14,326 bases of DNA from an uncultured bacterium. Its GTDB lineage: Bacteria; Spirochaetota; Spirochaetia; Sphaerochaetales; Sphaerochaetaceae. Both the position numbers and the translations under genes were made by a program. The first letter of the stretch is position 1; the number at the start of each line of letters is the position of its first letter. Below the pieces are notes generated by a model that saw nothing but the letters and a program-made list of their open reading frames with translations, had not been told where the DNA came from and did not search any database. Location: contig CAJMOS010000079.1 of assembly GCA_905215015.1 (NCBI GenBank), positions 1 to 14,326 on the forward strand. The letters are read 5' to 3'. Shown in pieces: positions 1-6,581 of the stretch.

Positions 1-1036
1 GCATGCGAAGGTGCAGTTCTGCTCGCCAAGCGGAACCGATGCCACCGACGCCGCCATCAAGCTTTGCAAGACCGCAACCGGCCGTTCGACGGTCATCGCT
101 TTCAGCGGAGCCTTTCATGGAATGGGGCACGGCGCCCTTTCCCTGACGGGAAACCTCGGCGAGAAGAGCCCGATTTCCAACCTGATGCCTGGTGTGCAGT
201 TCATGCCGTATCCGTATCTTTACCGCGATCCGTTCGGAACCGGCAGCGATGAGGGCTGCATCAACGCCTGCTGCAACTATTTCGAGTCCATGCTGAAGGA
301 TCCTGAGAGCGGGGTTCCCAAACCAGCCGCGGTCATCCTCGAGGCAATCCAGGGCGAGGGTGGCGCGATTCCCGCTCCCGCCAAGTTCCTGCAGACGGTC
401 CGTCGTGTGACCAAGGAATTGGGGATTCCGATGATCTGCGATGAAGTCCAGGCCGGCATGGGCCGTTCAGGCAAGTTCTTCGCGTTCAGTTACGGAGACA
501 TCTGCCCGGATGTGATCACGATGAGCAAAGGTATCGGTGGTTCGCTGCCGTTGTCCGTGGTGGTCTATGACGAGAAGCTCGACCAGTGGAAGCCAGGGGC
601 CCATACCGGCACGTTCCGTGGAGACCAGCTTGCCATGAAGGCCGGCACCATCGTCATGCGCCGCGTCTCGGACCCGAAGTTCCTTGCCGACGTTGCCAAG
701 AAAGGCGATTACATCATGTCTTCCATTGAAGCCATGAAGGCCAAGTATCCTGTCATCGGCAATGTCCGCGGTCGGGGCCTGATGATCGGCGTCGAGTTCA
801 TCAACCCCAATGGACCAAAGGATTTGAACGGCACTCCGCTGTACGATGGTTCTATCGCGGCAAAGGTGCAACATGGTTGTTTCCTTCGCAAGGTCATCAT
901 GGAACGCGGCGGTCGCGACGGTGCCACGATGCGCTGTCTGGGTGCCCTGAACGTCTCCATGGAGGAGATCGACACCATGCTGAAGGTTTTTGAAGAGGCA
1001 GTCGCCGAGGTGAACGCCGATGTCTGTGGCAAATAA
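1..1036 (+). CDS. dat: Class-III aminotransferase, probable L-2,4-diaminobutyrate:2-oxoglutarate aminotransferase (5'-truncated)
   Basis: PLP-dependent class-III aminotransferase that probably interconverts L-aspartate 4-semialdehyde plus glutamate and L-2,4-diaminobutyrate plus 2-oxoglutarate. The reading frame is open from base 2 with no start, so the N-terminus (roughly 100 residues by family length) lies outside the window; 344 residues are visible. Seen: the phosphate-binding FCSPSGTDATDAA near the beginning, the cofactor aspartate in ICDEVQAGMGRSGKFF, and the Schiff-base lysine in TMSKGIGG (codon at 527). The SPSGTDA and DEVQAGMGRSGKF segments fit the diaminobutyrate aminotransferase (Dat/EctB) subgroup better than acetylornithine or GABA aminotransferases. 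The next gene is a diaminobutyrate-decarboxylase-like enzyme overlapping by 17 nt, which strongly supports this substrate; no ectoine genes follow. EctB-like or another omega-aminotransferase remains possible from sequence alone. Confidence 0.85.
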   Translation, partial: HAKVQFCSPSGTDATDAAIKLCKTATGRSTVIAFSGAFHGMGHGALSLTGNLGEKSPISNLMPGVQFMPYPYLYRDPFGTGSDEGCINACCNYFESMLKDPESGVPKPAAVILEAIQGEGGAIPAPAKFLQTVRRVTKELGIPMICDEVQAGMGRSGKFFAFSYGDICPDVITMSKGIGGSLPLSVVVYDEKLDQWKPGAHTGTFRGDQLAMKAGTIVMRRVSDPKFLADVAKKGDYIMSSIEAMKAKYPVIGNVRGRGLMIGVEFINPNGPKDLNGTPLYDGSIAAKVQHGCFLRKVIMERGGRDGATMRCLGALNVSMEEIDTMLKVFEEAVAEVNADVCGK

Positions 1037-2453
1037 GGACGCGATGTTGCTTTCCGAGGACACGGAAAGCCAGACCGAATACAGATGGATGGTCGAGGCC
1101 ACGACAGAGGCGATCCTCCGTGGTATGCAGGGACAGAAGGCCTACGGAGGCCTGACTCCAGACCAGCTCAAAGCCCGCATCCACCACGCCCTGCTTCCGG
1201 AGCATGGAAAAGGCTATGCCCAAGTGCTGAAGGAGATGGAGCAGGAGGTCATTCCCGGTTTCGTCCATGTCTCATCGACCAACTACATGGCGCATCTGCA
1301 TAGCCCAGGCCTTCTGGAAAGCCTTGCCGCCGAGCAGATCATCGCGGCCTTCAACCAGTCGATGGATTCCTGGGACCAGAGCCCCGTCGCCACCGAGGTC
1401 GAGGTCGAGGTGGTCCGCCAGCTCTGCAAGCTGTATGGCTATGACGGGAACGCCGATGGGACGTTCACCTCTGGCGGTTCCCAGTCCAACCTTTCCGCCA
1501 TCTTCTTTGCCCGCGACTGGTACTGCAACGAGGTGCTCTCCCACGATGTGAAAAAGCTCGGTCTTCCGTCCTGCTATGCGGACTTCCGGTTGTACACGTC
1601 CGAAATCAGCCACTTCTCGATGGAAAAGAGCTGCCATCTGCTTGGTCTTGGGTATCAAGCGGTCCGCAAGGTGCCGGTTGACAAGCGGTGCAAGATGGAT
1701 GTGGCCAAGCTGGAGGCGATGATCAAGGAAGACGTTGCCGATGGCAAAAAGCCCTTCTGTATTGTCGCCACCATCGGAACGACCGATTTTGGCTCGATTG
1801 ATGATGTGCAGGCCCTGAAGCGGATTGCCGACACGTATGGCCTGTGGCTGCATGCCGATGCCGCCTATGGCTCGGCAGCCATCCTGTCCGATACGTACAA
1901 GAGCCGTCTTGGAGACCTTTCCTTGTGTGATTCCATCACGTTGGACTTCCACAAGATGTTCCTGATTCCCATCAGCGGCAGTGCCGTGCTTGTCAAGGAC
2001 AAACGGGATCTTGCGCCCTGCATGCTCCATGCCGACTACCTGAACAGGGAAGAGGACGAGGAGGATGGCTATACCAACCTGGTCGGAAAGTCCATCCAGA
2101 CTACCCGTCGCTTCGACGCACTGAAGGTCTGGGTCGCCTTCCAGACAAGGGGCAAGGATGGGTTTGCCGCCATCATCGACAAGGTGATCGGCAATGCCCG
2201 TTATGCCTATGAAGCCTTGAAGAAGGATCCGGACTACGAAGTGGTCAACGAGCCTGAGCTTAGTTCGGTTGTCTTCCGCTTGAAGGAAAGTGACGAGCGC
2301 AACAAGCAGGTTCGAAGAAAACTCCTGCTTGCCGGTACCGTCATGGGCCAGACGGTCTATGAGGGAAAGGTCTGCCTGAAGTTCACGTTGCTCAATCCTC
2401 GTGTCAGTCACGAGCATCTTGACGAGTTGTTCGCCCTGATCAAGAAGAGCTGA
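1020..2453 (+). CDS. ddc: PLP-dependent decarboxylase, probable L-2,4-diaminobutyrate decarboxylase
   Basis: Group-II PLP decarboxylase of 477 residues, predicted to convert L-2,4-diaminobutyrate to 1,3-diaminopropane and CO2 in the cytoplasm. Seen: TSGGSQSNL at residues 150-158 (phosphate binding), H198 in SEISHFSMEK (ring-stacking position), H278-A-D280 in LHADAAYG (D280 to the pyridine nitrogen), and the Schiff-base lysine K312 in DFHKMF. YMAHLHSP near the N-terminus and GTFTSGGSQSN match the Acinetobacter/Haemophilus diaminobutyrate decarboxylase subgroup rather than glutamate or aromatic decarboxylases. The ATG at 1020 is chosen because GAGGTGA (1007-1013) lies 6 nt upstream inside the aminotransferase gene. 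An in-frame ATG at 1044 with TAAGGA only 4 nt away is a weaker alternative. The 17-nt overlap implies translational coupling and matched enzyme amounts. Confidence 0.86.
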   Translation: MSVANKDAMLLSEDTESQTEYRWMVEATTEAILRGMQGQKAYGGLTPDQLKARIHHALLPEHGKGYAQVLKEMEQEVIPGFVHVSSTNYMAHLHSPGLLESLAAEQIIAAFNQSMDSWDQSPVATEVEVEVVRQLCKLYGYDGNADGTFTSGGSQSNLSAIFFARDWYCNEVLSHDVKKLGLPSCYADFRLYTSEISHFSMEKSCHLLGLGYQAVRKVPVDKRCKMDVAKLEAMIKEDVADGKKPFCIVATIGTTDFGSIDDVQALKRIADTYGLWLHADAAYGSAAILSDTYKSRLGDLSLCDSITLDFHKMFLIPISGSAVLVKDKRDLAPCMLHADYLNREEDEEDGYTNLVGKSIQTTRRFDALKVWVAFQTRGKDGFAAIIDKVIGNARYAYEALKKDPDYEVVNEPELSSVVFRLKESDERNKQVRRKLLLAGTVMGQTVYEGKVCLKFTLLNPRVSHEHLDELFALIKKS

Positions 2454-2477
2454 ACGGCAAGGTGTTTCTCGTTTCTG

Positions 2478-2506
2478 AGGGCCGACGGTTTTGTGCTGTC
2501 GGCCTT
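2478..2506 (+). terminator. Hairpin terminator after the dat-ddc pair
   Basis: GGCCGAC (2480-2486) pairs with GTCGGCC (2498-2504) over an 11-nt loop, with a G-T and an A-T pair possibly extending the base. The downstream tract is only moderately T-rich. It lies between convergent genes. There is no T-run on the minus strand, so it probably serves only ddc. Confidence 0.6.
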
Positions 2507-2518
2507 CGTGTGTAGTTT

Positions 2519-3226
2519 TCAGTTGGACTTGCTTGCAAGAATCGCTTCGTAGTGTTCCAGGTCCTTGGTCGTGGTAATTTTGAAATTGGCTTCATCTCCT
2601 GGAATCATGCAGACATCCAAGCCTTTCTTGAAAGCGATTTCACTGGAGCCTTTGGTTTCATGCAGTTCCTGCTGGGAAGCATTCTGGTGCGCGTTGAAAT
2701 AGGGAACCAGCAGGAAGGCTTCTGGCGCCTGACCGGCGTAAAGAAGGTTTCGGTCAAGCAACTGGTCGATATGCTTGCCATCATCACTGACATAGACCGT
2801 ATCTTTGAGTGGCAGGACCGGCATGCACCCTTCATGGAGAGGAATGGGGGCAAGGCATGCTTCAATCAGCTTTTCCGATACGAGAGGGCGTACGGCGTCA
2901 TGGATTATCACCACATCATCGTCTTTCAAGGAAATTCTCGCACAAGCTTTCAACCCTTGGAAGATGGACTCTTGGCGGGAATCGCCACCTGTGACGACCG
3001 CTTTGACTTTAGTCATGCCATACAAGTCATTCCATGCATGGATCTGTCCATGCCACTCTTTGGCGGCAACGATGACGATGACATCAATTTTCGGCGAGTC
3101 TTGAAGAACCTGGAGCGTCCTGCAGACGATGGGTTTTCCTGAAGTCTCGATATACTGTTTGGGAATCTTGATGGTTGTTCCCATTCTCTGTCCGGTACCA
3201 CCTGAAAGCATGATTGCGAAAGTCAT
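2519..3226 (-). CDS. IspD/TarI-family cytidylyltransferase (2-C-methyl-D-erythritol 4-phosphate or polyol-phosphate cytidylyltransferase)
   Basis: Nucleotidyltransferase of 235 residues that would transfer CMP from CTP to a sugar-alcohol phosphate. Seen: N-terminal CTP-binding loop LSGGTGQRMG with R14, catalytic K23 in IPKQY, GGDSRQES (80-87), HDAVRP (109-114), RNLLYAGQAPEAF (from R149) and NFKITTTKDL (lysine at 216). These are the IspD catalytic positions. However, GGTGxRMG, HDxVRP and LYxGQxPxxF also fit the TarI ribitol-5-phosphate branch. The usual acidic TDE/TDA motif near residue 185 reads SSEIAF. Full length for either family, with no fused IspF domain. It is a single gene, convergent with ddc and divergent from the hydrolase, so context does not decide between MEP-pathway isoprenoid synthesis and CDP-polyol synthesis for surface glycans. 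No Shine-Dalgarno precedes the ATG. Confidence 0.82.
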   Translation of the reverse strand: MTFAIMLSGGTGQRMGTTIKIPKQYIETSGKPIVCRTLQVLQDSPKIDVIVIVAAKEWHGQIHAWNDLYGMTKVKAVVTGGDSRQESIFQGLKACARISLKDDDVVIIHDAVRPLVSEKLIEACLAPIPLHEGCMPVLPLKDTVYVSDDGKHIDQLLDRNLLYAGQAPEAFLLVPYFNAHQNASQQELHETKGSSEIAFKKGLDVCMIPGDEANFKITTTKDLEHYEAILASKSN

Positions 3227-3232
3227 ATGGGT

Positions 3233-3238
3233 ATTTTA
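3233..3238 (-). promoter_or_regulatory. Weak candidate -10 for the cytidylyltransferase gene
   Basis: On the minus strand TAAAAT ends 6 nt before the ATG at 3226, in the short AT-rich gap between the divergent genes. No convincing -35 is seen at the right spacing (TCCCTT at 17 nt). If real, transcription would begin at or beside the start codon. Confidence 0.3.
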
Positions 3239-3267
3239 CATATGGTTGTTTGGGGAAGGGAAGCAGT

Positions 3268-3296
3268 TTGTACTCGAACCATCGTTGTGCTACCAT
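3268..3296 (+). promoter_or_regulatory. Sigma-70-type promoter of the alpha/beta hydrolase gene, possibly leaderless
   Basis: TTGTAC (3268-3273), a 17-nt spacer, then TACCAT (3291-3296). The hydrolase ATG begins at 3305, 8 nt after the -10, so the expected transcription start falls on or next to the start codon. No Shine-Dalgarno is present. Confidence 0.5.
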
Positions 3297-3304
3297 CTGT
3301 TCTC

Positions 3305-4102
3305 ATGAAAATCATACAAATGAGCGTGGGACCCAAACGGGTTCCGCTGGTGGGGTATCTGCAGGATTACGTGGATGACGGGGGCATCAAGAACATCCGT
3401 CCATCGGTGGTTGTCTGTCCGGGTGGTGGTTACAGGTTCCGTTCCTGGCGTGAGAGGGACCATGTCGCCATGCAGTTTCTGGCGGAAGGCTACAATGTCT
3501 TTGTCTTGGAATATTCGGTGTTTCCCGATTGCGCCGGTCTCGAACCGTTGAAGGAGGCTTCCGACGCGCTCGTCGCCATCCGCAGCCATGCCGTCGAGTG
3601 GCTCTGTGATCCCAACCGGATCGCGCTGATGGGATTCTCGGCAGGGGGACACCTGGCGGCTTCCCTTGCCTGTCTGTTTGATTTGCCGGAGATCGCCAAA
3701 GCGGACCATCTGAACCGTCCGGACGCATTGATTCTCTGCTATCCAGTCATCACCACCAAGAAGGGCCATTGCCACCAAGGCAGTGTGGACAATATCACCG
3801 GCGGGGATGAGAGGCTGATGCGGTTGTTGTCCCTGGAAGACCAGGTGACCGACAATCACCCGCCGACCTTTATCTGGCATACGGTCGAGGATGCCTCGGT
3901 GCCGGTGGAGAACAGCATGTGGTATGCGCAGGCCCTCCATGAGCACCACATCTCCTTCGAGCTCCACTTGTTCCCCCATGGGAAGCATGGCCTTTCGACC
4001 TGCGACAGCGAGGTGAATACGCCAAACGAGGCCGTCCATGCGTGGATAGCCCTTTGCCTGAAATGGCTGCGTGACCAGTTCGATTACGGACTTGGCAACT
4101 GA
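3305..4102 (+). CDS. Alpha/beta hydrolase, acetyl-esterase-like
   Basis: Serine hydrolase of 265 residues, probably a cytoplasmic esterase removing acetyl or other acyl groups from sugars or small molecules; no signal peptide. Seen: PGGGYRFRSWRERD (the HGG-type oxyanion loop, here with Pro-Gly-Gly-Gly), nucleophile S112 in GFSAGGHLAAS, acid D196 in VEDASVPVENS, and H228 in FPHGKHG completing the triad. This resembles the Aes/xylan-esterase-like group (COG0657). I start at 3305 (MKIIQMSVG); an in-frame ATG at 3227 would only add 26 residues with no domain character translated from promoter-like DNA. The upstream promoter puts the transcription start at this ATG. A strong terminator follows immediately, so it is monocistronic. 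Natural substrate unknown. Confidence 0.8.
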   Translation: MKIIQMSVGPKRVPLVGYLQDYVDDGGIKNIRPSVVVCPGGGYRFRSWRERDHVAMQFLAEGYNVFVLEYSVFPDCAGLEPLKEASDALVAIRSHAVEWLCDPNRIALMGFSAGGHLAASLACLFDLPEIAKADHLNRPDALILCYPVITTKKGHCHQGSVDNITGGDERLMRLLSLEDQVTDNHPPTFIWHTVEDASVPVENSMWYAQALHEHHISFELHLFPHGKHGLSTCDSEVNTPNEAVHAWIALCLKWLRDQFDYGLGN

Positions 4103-4107
4103 TTGCC

Positions 4108-4137
4108 GGGCGTTGCCTGCCGGGCGACGCCCTTTTT
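4108..4137 (+). terminator. Strong intrinsic terminator of the hydrolase gene
   Basis: A 10-bp GC-rich stem (4108-4117 with 4123-4132, one T-G pair) with a 5-nt loop is followed by TTTTT (4133-4137). It begins 6 nt after the hydrolase stop. Its T-run overlaps the complement of the stop codon of the convergent oxidoreductase gene. There is no T-run on the minus side. Confidence 0.85.
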
Positions 4138-5416
4138 ACAGTGTCTTGACGATTCCGTCAGCGGCTCTCAGCCCGCTTGCCCATGCGCCGGTGATGCCTC
4201 GGCTGGTGCCTGCGCCGTCTCCTGCGAACCAGATATGTTCCTTCACCCGGAAGTTGTCGTCGATGTACTGGGGCTTGTTCGCATAGAACTTGATTTCCGG
4301 GTAGTACATGATGGTGGAGGGGTGAAGCACGCCCGGAACGATGGTGTCCAGGTTCTTCATTGCCTTCCAGATGTAGCGGAGGATCTTGCTGGGCATGGCA
4401 AGCGAGATGTCTCCAGGTGTGGCGTTGAGGGTCGGCTTGAAGTCGTAGAGGTCCTGGTTGAAGGTTTCCGCCTTGCTGCGTGAGCCCATGCGGAAATCCC
4501 CGACGCGCTGCATGATGGGTTTTCCCCCGCCAAGCAACGCCGCCTGCAGGCCGAGATGTTCGGCGAACAACTGGCCGCTTGCCAGCGGCTCGGTCAGCCT
4601 GACCGTCTTCAGGATGGCGAAGTTGACCAGTCCGTTGTTTGTTTCTTTATGGGCGCTGAATGCGTGTCCGTTGACGCTGAACCATTTCTCGCCGCTGGAG
4701 GTGACATAGCGTTCCTGCACGACATGGGCGTTGCCGCTGTTGGTGCAGAAGGTGCGTACCTTTTCCGGAAAATAGAATTTCGGGTCGTAATAATCTTTGA
4801 CGATAGGATAGTGCTCGATACGGGTCTCGATGCGCATGCCGATATCGACGATGTTGTCGATGAACGGGACGTCGATCTGGTGCATAACGTCCTGCAGGAA
4901 CTGGAAGCCGTGACGGCCAGGGGCGACCAGCAGGGCCTGGTAGCCGATTTCCCGCTTGTCGGTACGGATGATCTGCTGTCCTTGGTCCGCGCTGACCATC
5001 TTCTCTCCCAAGGAAAGGGCCACCCCCTCTTCCCGGAGCCTTTCCTGCAGCTCCTTGATCAGCTGGAGACCGCCGTCGGTTCCCAGATGGGTCTGCCTGA
5101 TGGAAAGCAGGCTGCAATCCAGTTTTTGGGCGCGGTTCTGGTAGACCTCGACATTCAGCTTGTCCAAGAAATGCGGGTGGAGGAAGGAAATGACCTCGTC
5201 AAGGTACTTGTTTGCCTCTTCCGCGTCCCAGTATTCAGTGGGGAAGCCGATAGGGTAGGTGAAGTTCATCTTGCAGTCATTGCGCATGCCGCCGGTCGAG
5301 TAGGGCTCCTGGTCGATCATCAGAATCGAAAGTTCCGGTCTCCGCTTCTTCAACCCGAACGCGGCTCCCATGCCGGCAGGTCCGCTGCCCACAATCACGA
5401 CATCATACTGGTCCAT
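4136..5416 (-). CDS. FAD-dependent oxidoreductase (COG2509-like uncharacterised FAD-dependent dehydrogenase)
   Basis: Flavoprotein of 426 residues with an N-terminal Rossmann fold: YDVVIVGSGPAGMGAA carries the dinucleotide motif at G10-S-G12-P-A-G15, and the acidic end of strand 2 lies in LMIDQEP. The C-terminal IWFAGDGAGTSRGI with WASGLRAADGI is the second FAD-contacting segment typical of this class. The middle (PGRHGFQFL, IVDIGMRIETR) matches the uncharacterised FAD-dependent dehydrogenase group rather than a named enzyme; the substrate is unknown. Start chosen at 5416 because GGAGG (5428-5424) sits 7 nt upstream; an ATG one codon earlier (5419) is the alternative, and an upstream in-frame extension to 5551 would read through the promoter. 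It is a single gene with its own promoter, divergent from the Fic-like gene. Confidence 0.82.
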   Translation of the reverse strand: MDQYDVVIVGSGPAGMGAAFGLKKRRPELSILMIDQEPYSTGGMRNDCKMNFTYPIGFPTEYWDAEEANKYLDEVISFLHPHFLDKLNVEVYQNRAQKLDCSLLSIRQTHLGTDGGLQLIKELQERLREEGVALSLGEKMVSADQGQQIIRTDKREIGYQALLVAPGRHGFQFLQDVMHQIDVPFIDNIVDIGMRIETRIEHYPIVKDYYDPKFYFPEKVRTFCTNSGNAHVVQERYVTSSGEKWFSVNGHAFSAHKETNNGLVNFAILKTVRLTEPLASGQLFAEHLGLQAALLGGGKPIMQRVGDFRMGSRSKAETFNQDLYDFKPTLNATPGDISLAMPSKILRYIWKAMKNLDTIVPGVLHPSTIMYYPEIKFYANKPQYIDDNFRVKEHIWFAGDGAGTSRGITGAWASGLRAADGIVKTL

Positions 5417-5438
5417 CATCCAGCCTCCACGAGAAGCC

Positions 5439-5467
5439 ATTATCGCAAATATGGAATAAGGGGTCAA
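5439..5467 (-). promoter_or_regulatory. Promoter of the FAD-dependent oxidoreductase gene
   Basis: On the minus strand TTGACC (5467-5462), a 17-nt spacer, then GATAAT (5444-5439). The predicted start near 5432 leaves a short leader holding the GGAGG at 5428-5424. This is one of the best promoter matches in the window. Confidence 0.7.
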
Positions 5468-5593
5468 ATGGGGAAAAAGACAAGACGCATCGGTGGAAAC
5501 ATGCGTGAGGCAAAGGAGGTCTGCCGATTGCCATGGCATCGGTGACGACAAGGACCGCCAAGGCCGGAACCCTGCAAGTGCTTGTGTTCTCTA

Positions 5594-5622
5594 TTGTTCC
5601 TTGCGGAATGAAAGGATATACT
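5594..5622 (+). promoter_or_regulatory. Promoter of the Fic-like/deacylase operon, probably leaderless
   Basis: TTGTTC (5594-5599), a 17-nt spacer, then TATACT (5617-5622). Only 7 nt separate the -10 from the ATG at 5630, so the predicted first transcribed base is the A of the start codon or its neighbour. No Shine-Dalgarno lies at a usable distance. Confidence 0.65.
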
Positions 5623-5629
5623 GGTAACC

Positions 5630-6577
5630 ATGGCAACCGTACAGTACATGAATGTCAAGACGGCAGCCCTCCAGTGGGGACTGACCGAGCGCAGGGTGCG
5701 CATCCTCTGCAGTGAAGGCAGGGTCGATGGGGTGATCCGGAATGGATGGGCGTGGAACATTCCTGCCGGGGCTCCGAAACCCCAGGATGGGAGGACGTTG
5801 CGCCATATCAAGAACACCAACATGCGTCCCGGCGCGGTCAACTACAAGGAGCTGGACACCCTGAAGCAACGACTGTCGGAAACGGATTGTGGCCCTGCCG
5901 AAGTGTGGTCTGTACTGCGCTCCCAGATTCCACGCCTGGTTTCCGGCGCTTTCGCCTTCGATGGGGTGGTGGTGTCTGCTACCGATATCGATGCCCTGTA
6001 TCGGGGAAAGCTCGTCCCGTCCTTGTCCTTCGAGGAAACCTTGCTTGCCTTGAACTGCCGGACCATCCTGCTCCGCACCCTTGCGGTTACCGGTCTGGGT
6101 CCGATAGAAAGGGGAGCGGTGGACACCCCGTTCCTTTCGGAGCAGAAACTCAGGCTCCTGGAGCGGGATCTCCTTGCCGGTATTGATGACATGCCCTCCT
6201 TGCTCTATCGGGAGGCTTCCTTGCCTGCCGGCGGCGCCGATGATTCCAAATTGTTTTCCATTGCAGCGCAGATGGCGATACTGATGATGCAGTACGAGAA
6301 GGAATGGCAGATGCTGCATCCGCTGGTCCGCGCGTCGTTCCTGTTCGGAGAGCTGGTTCGTCTCCGTCCATTCGACGGACACGACGGCATGTTCGCATTG
6401 CTTGCCATGGACATGGAGCTCCTTGCCTCCGGGTACCCTCCTGCCATCATTTCCAGCGACCAGTGCGAAGAGGTACGTGCCGACTTGGCATTGACCACAG
6501 GCCGAGGAAATTACCAACGGCTGATTGGCTTCTTCGAGCATTCGCTTATCGGTTCATTGAAAGAAATAGAAGGCTAG
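5630..6577 (+). CDS. HTH-Fic-like protein with a degenerate Fic motif
   Basis: Protein of 315 residues. Residues about 6-45 (VKTAALQWGLTERRVRILC, then EGRVDGVIRNGWAWNIP) form a MerR/excisionase-type helix-turn-helix with wing, as found at the N-terminus of some Fic-family proteins. The rest aligns in outline with a Fic domain: an N-terminal helix region around SGAFAFDGVVVSATD, HPLVRASFLFGELV (family: HPi..Aa..H..fv), then LRPFDGHDGM at the active-site loop and ELLASGYPP after it. The canonical HPFxxGNGR reads R246-P-F-D-G-H-D-G-M254, so the catalytic histidine and the terminal arginine are both replaced and AMP transfer is not expected. A DNA-binding or sensing pseudoenzyme is more likely. 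The ATG at 5630 is chosen from the promoter position; ATG at 5648 is an alternative. It is followed after 4 nt by the deacylase. Confidence 0.72.
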   Translation: MATVQYMNVKTAALQWGLTERRVRILCSEGRVDGVIRNGWAWNIPAGAPKPQDGRTLRHIKNTNMRPGAVNYKELDTLKQRLSETDCGPAEVWSVLRSQIPRLVSGAFAFDGVVVSATDIDALYRGKLVPSLSFEETLLALNCRTILLRTLAVTGLGPIERGAVDTPFLSEQKLRLLERDLLAGIDDMPSLLYREASLPAGGADDSKLFSIAAQMAILMMQYEKEWQMLHPLVRASFLFGELVRLRPFDGHDGMFALLAMDMELLASGYPPAIISSDQCEEVRADLALTTGRGNYQRLIGFFEHSLIGSLKEIEG

Positions 6578-6581
6578 AGCC

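Noticed and set aside
1..1036. Ectoine biosynthesis (ectB) reading of the aminotransferase
   Set aside because: No ectA or ectC follows; the coupled neighbour is a diaminobutyrate-decarboxylase-type enzyme, so 1,3-diaminopropane synthesis fits better.
1398..1415. Short GAGGTC tandem repeat in the decarboxylase gene
   Set aside because: It simply encodes alternating Glu-Val in frame and is too short to be a meaningful repeat.
1272..2417. Open reading frame of 381 codons antisense to the decarboxylase gene
   Set aside because: No recognisable motif and no Shine-Dalgarno; the plus strand encodes all PLP catalytic residues in order.
5524..5542. Near-palindrome CCGATTGCCATGGCATCGG in the oxidoreductase/Fic-like intergenic region
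   Set aside because: As a hairpin it leaves a 2-nt loop and a bulge. It could be an operator, but nothing else supports that, so it is not called.
4556..5545. Plus-strand open frame of 329 codons across the oxidoreductase gene
   Set aside because: It is antisense to a protein with intact N- and C-terminal FAD motifs, and its composition is that of a complementary-strand artefact.
5512..5715. Possible small gene after AAAGGAGGT (5512-5520), starting at ATG 5533 or TTG 5528
   Set aside because: The ATG is 12 nt from the Shine-Dalgarno and its frame runs through the promoter and into the Fic-like gene; the TTG frame has only five codons. Probably chance.
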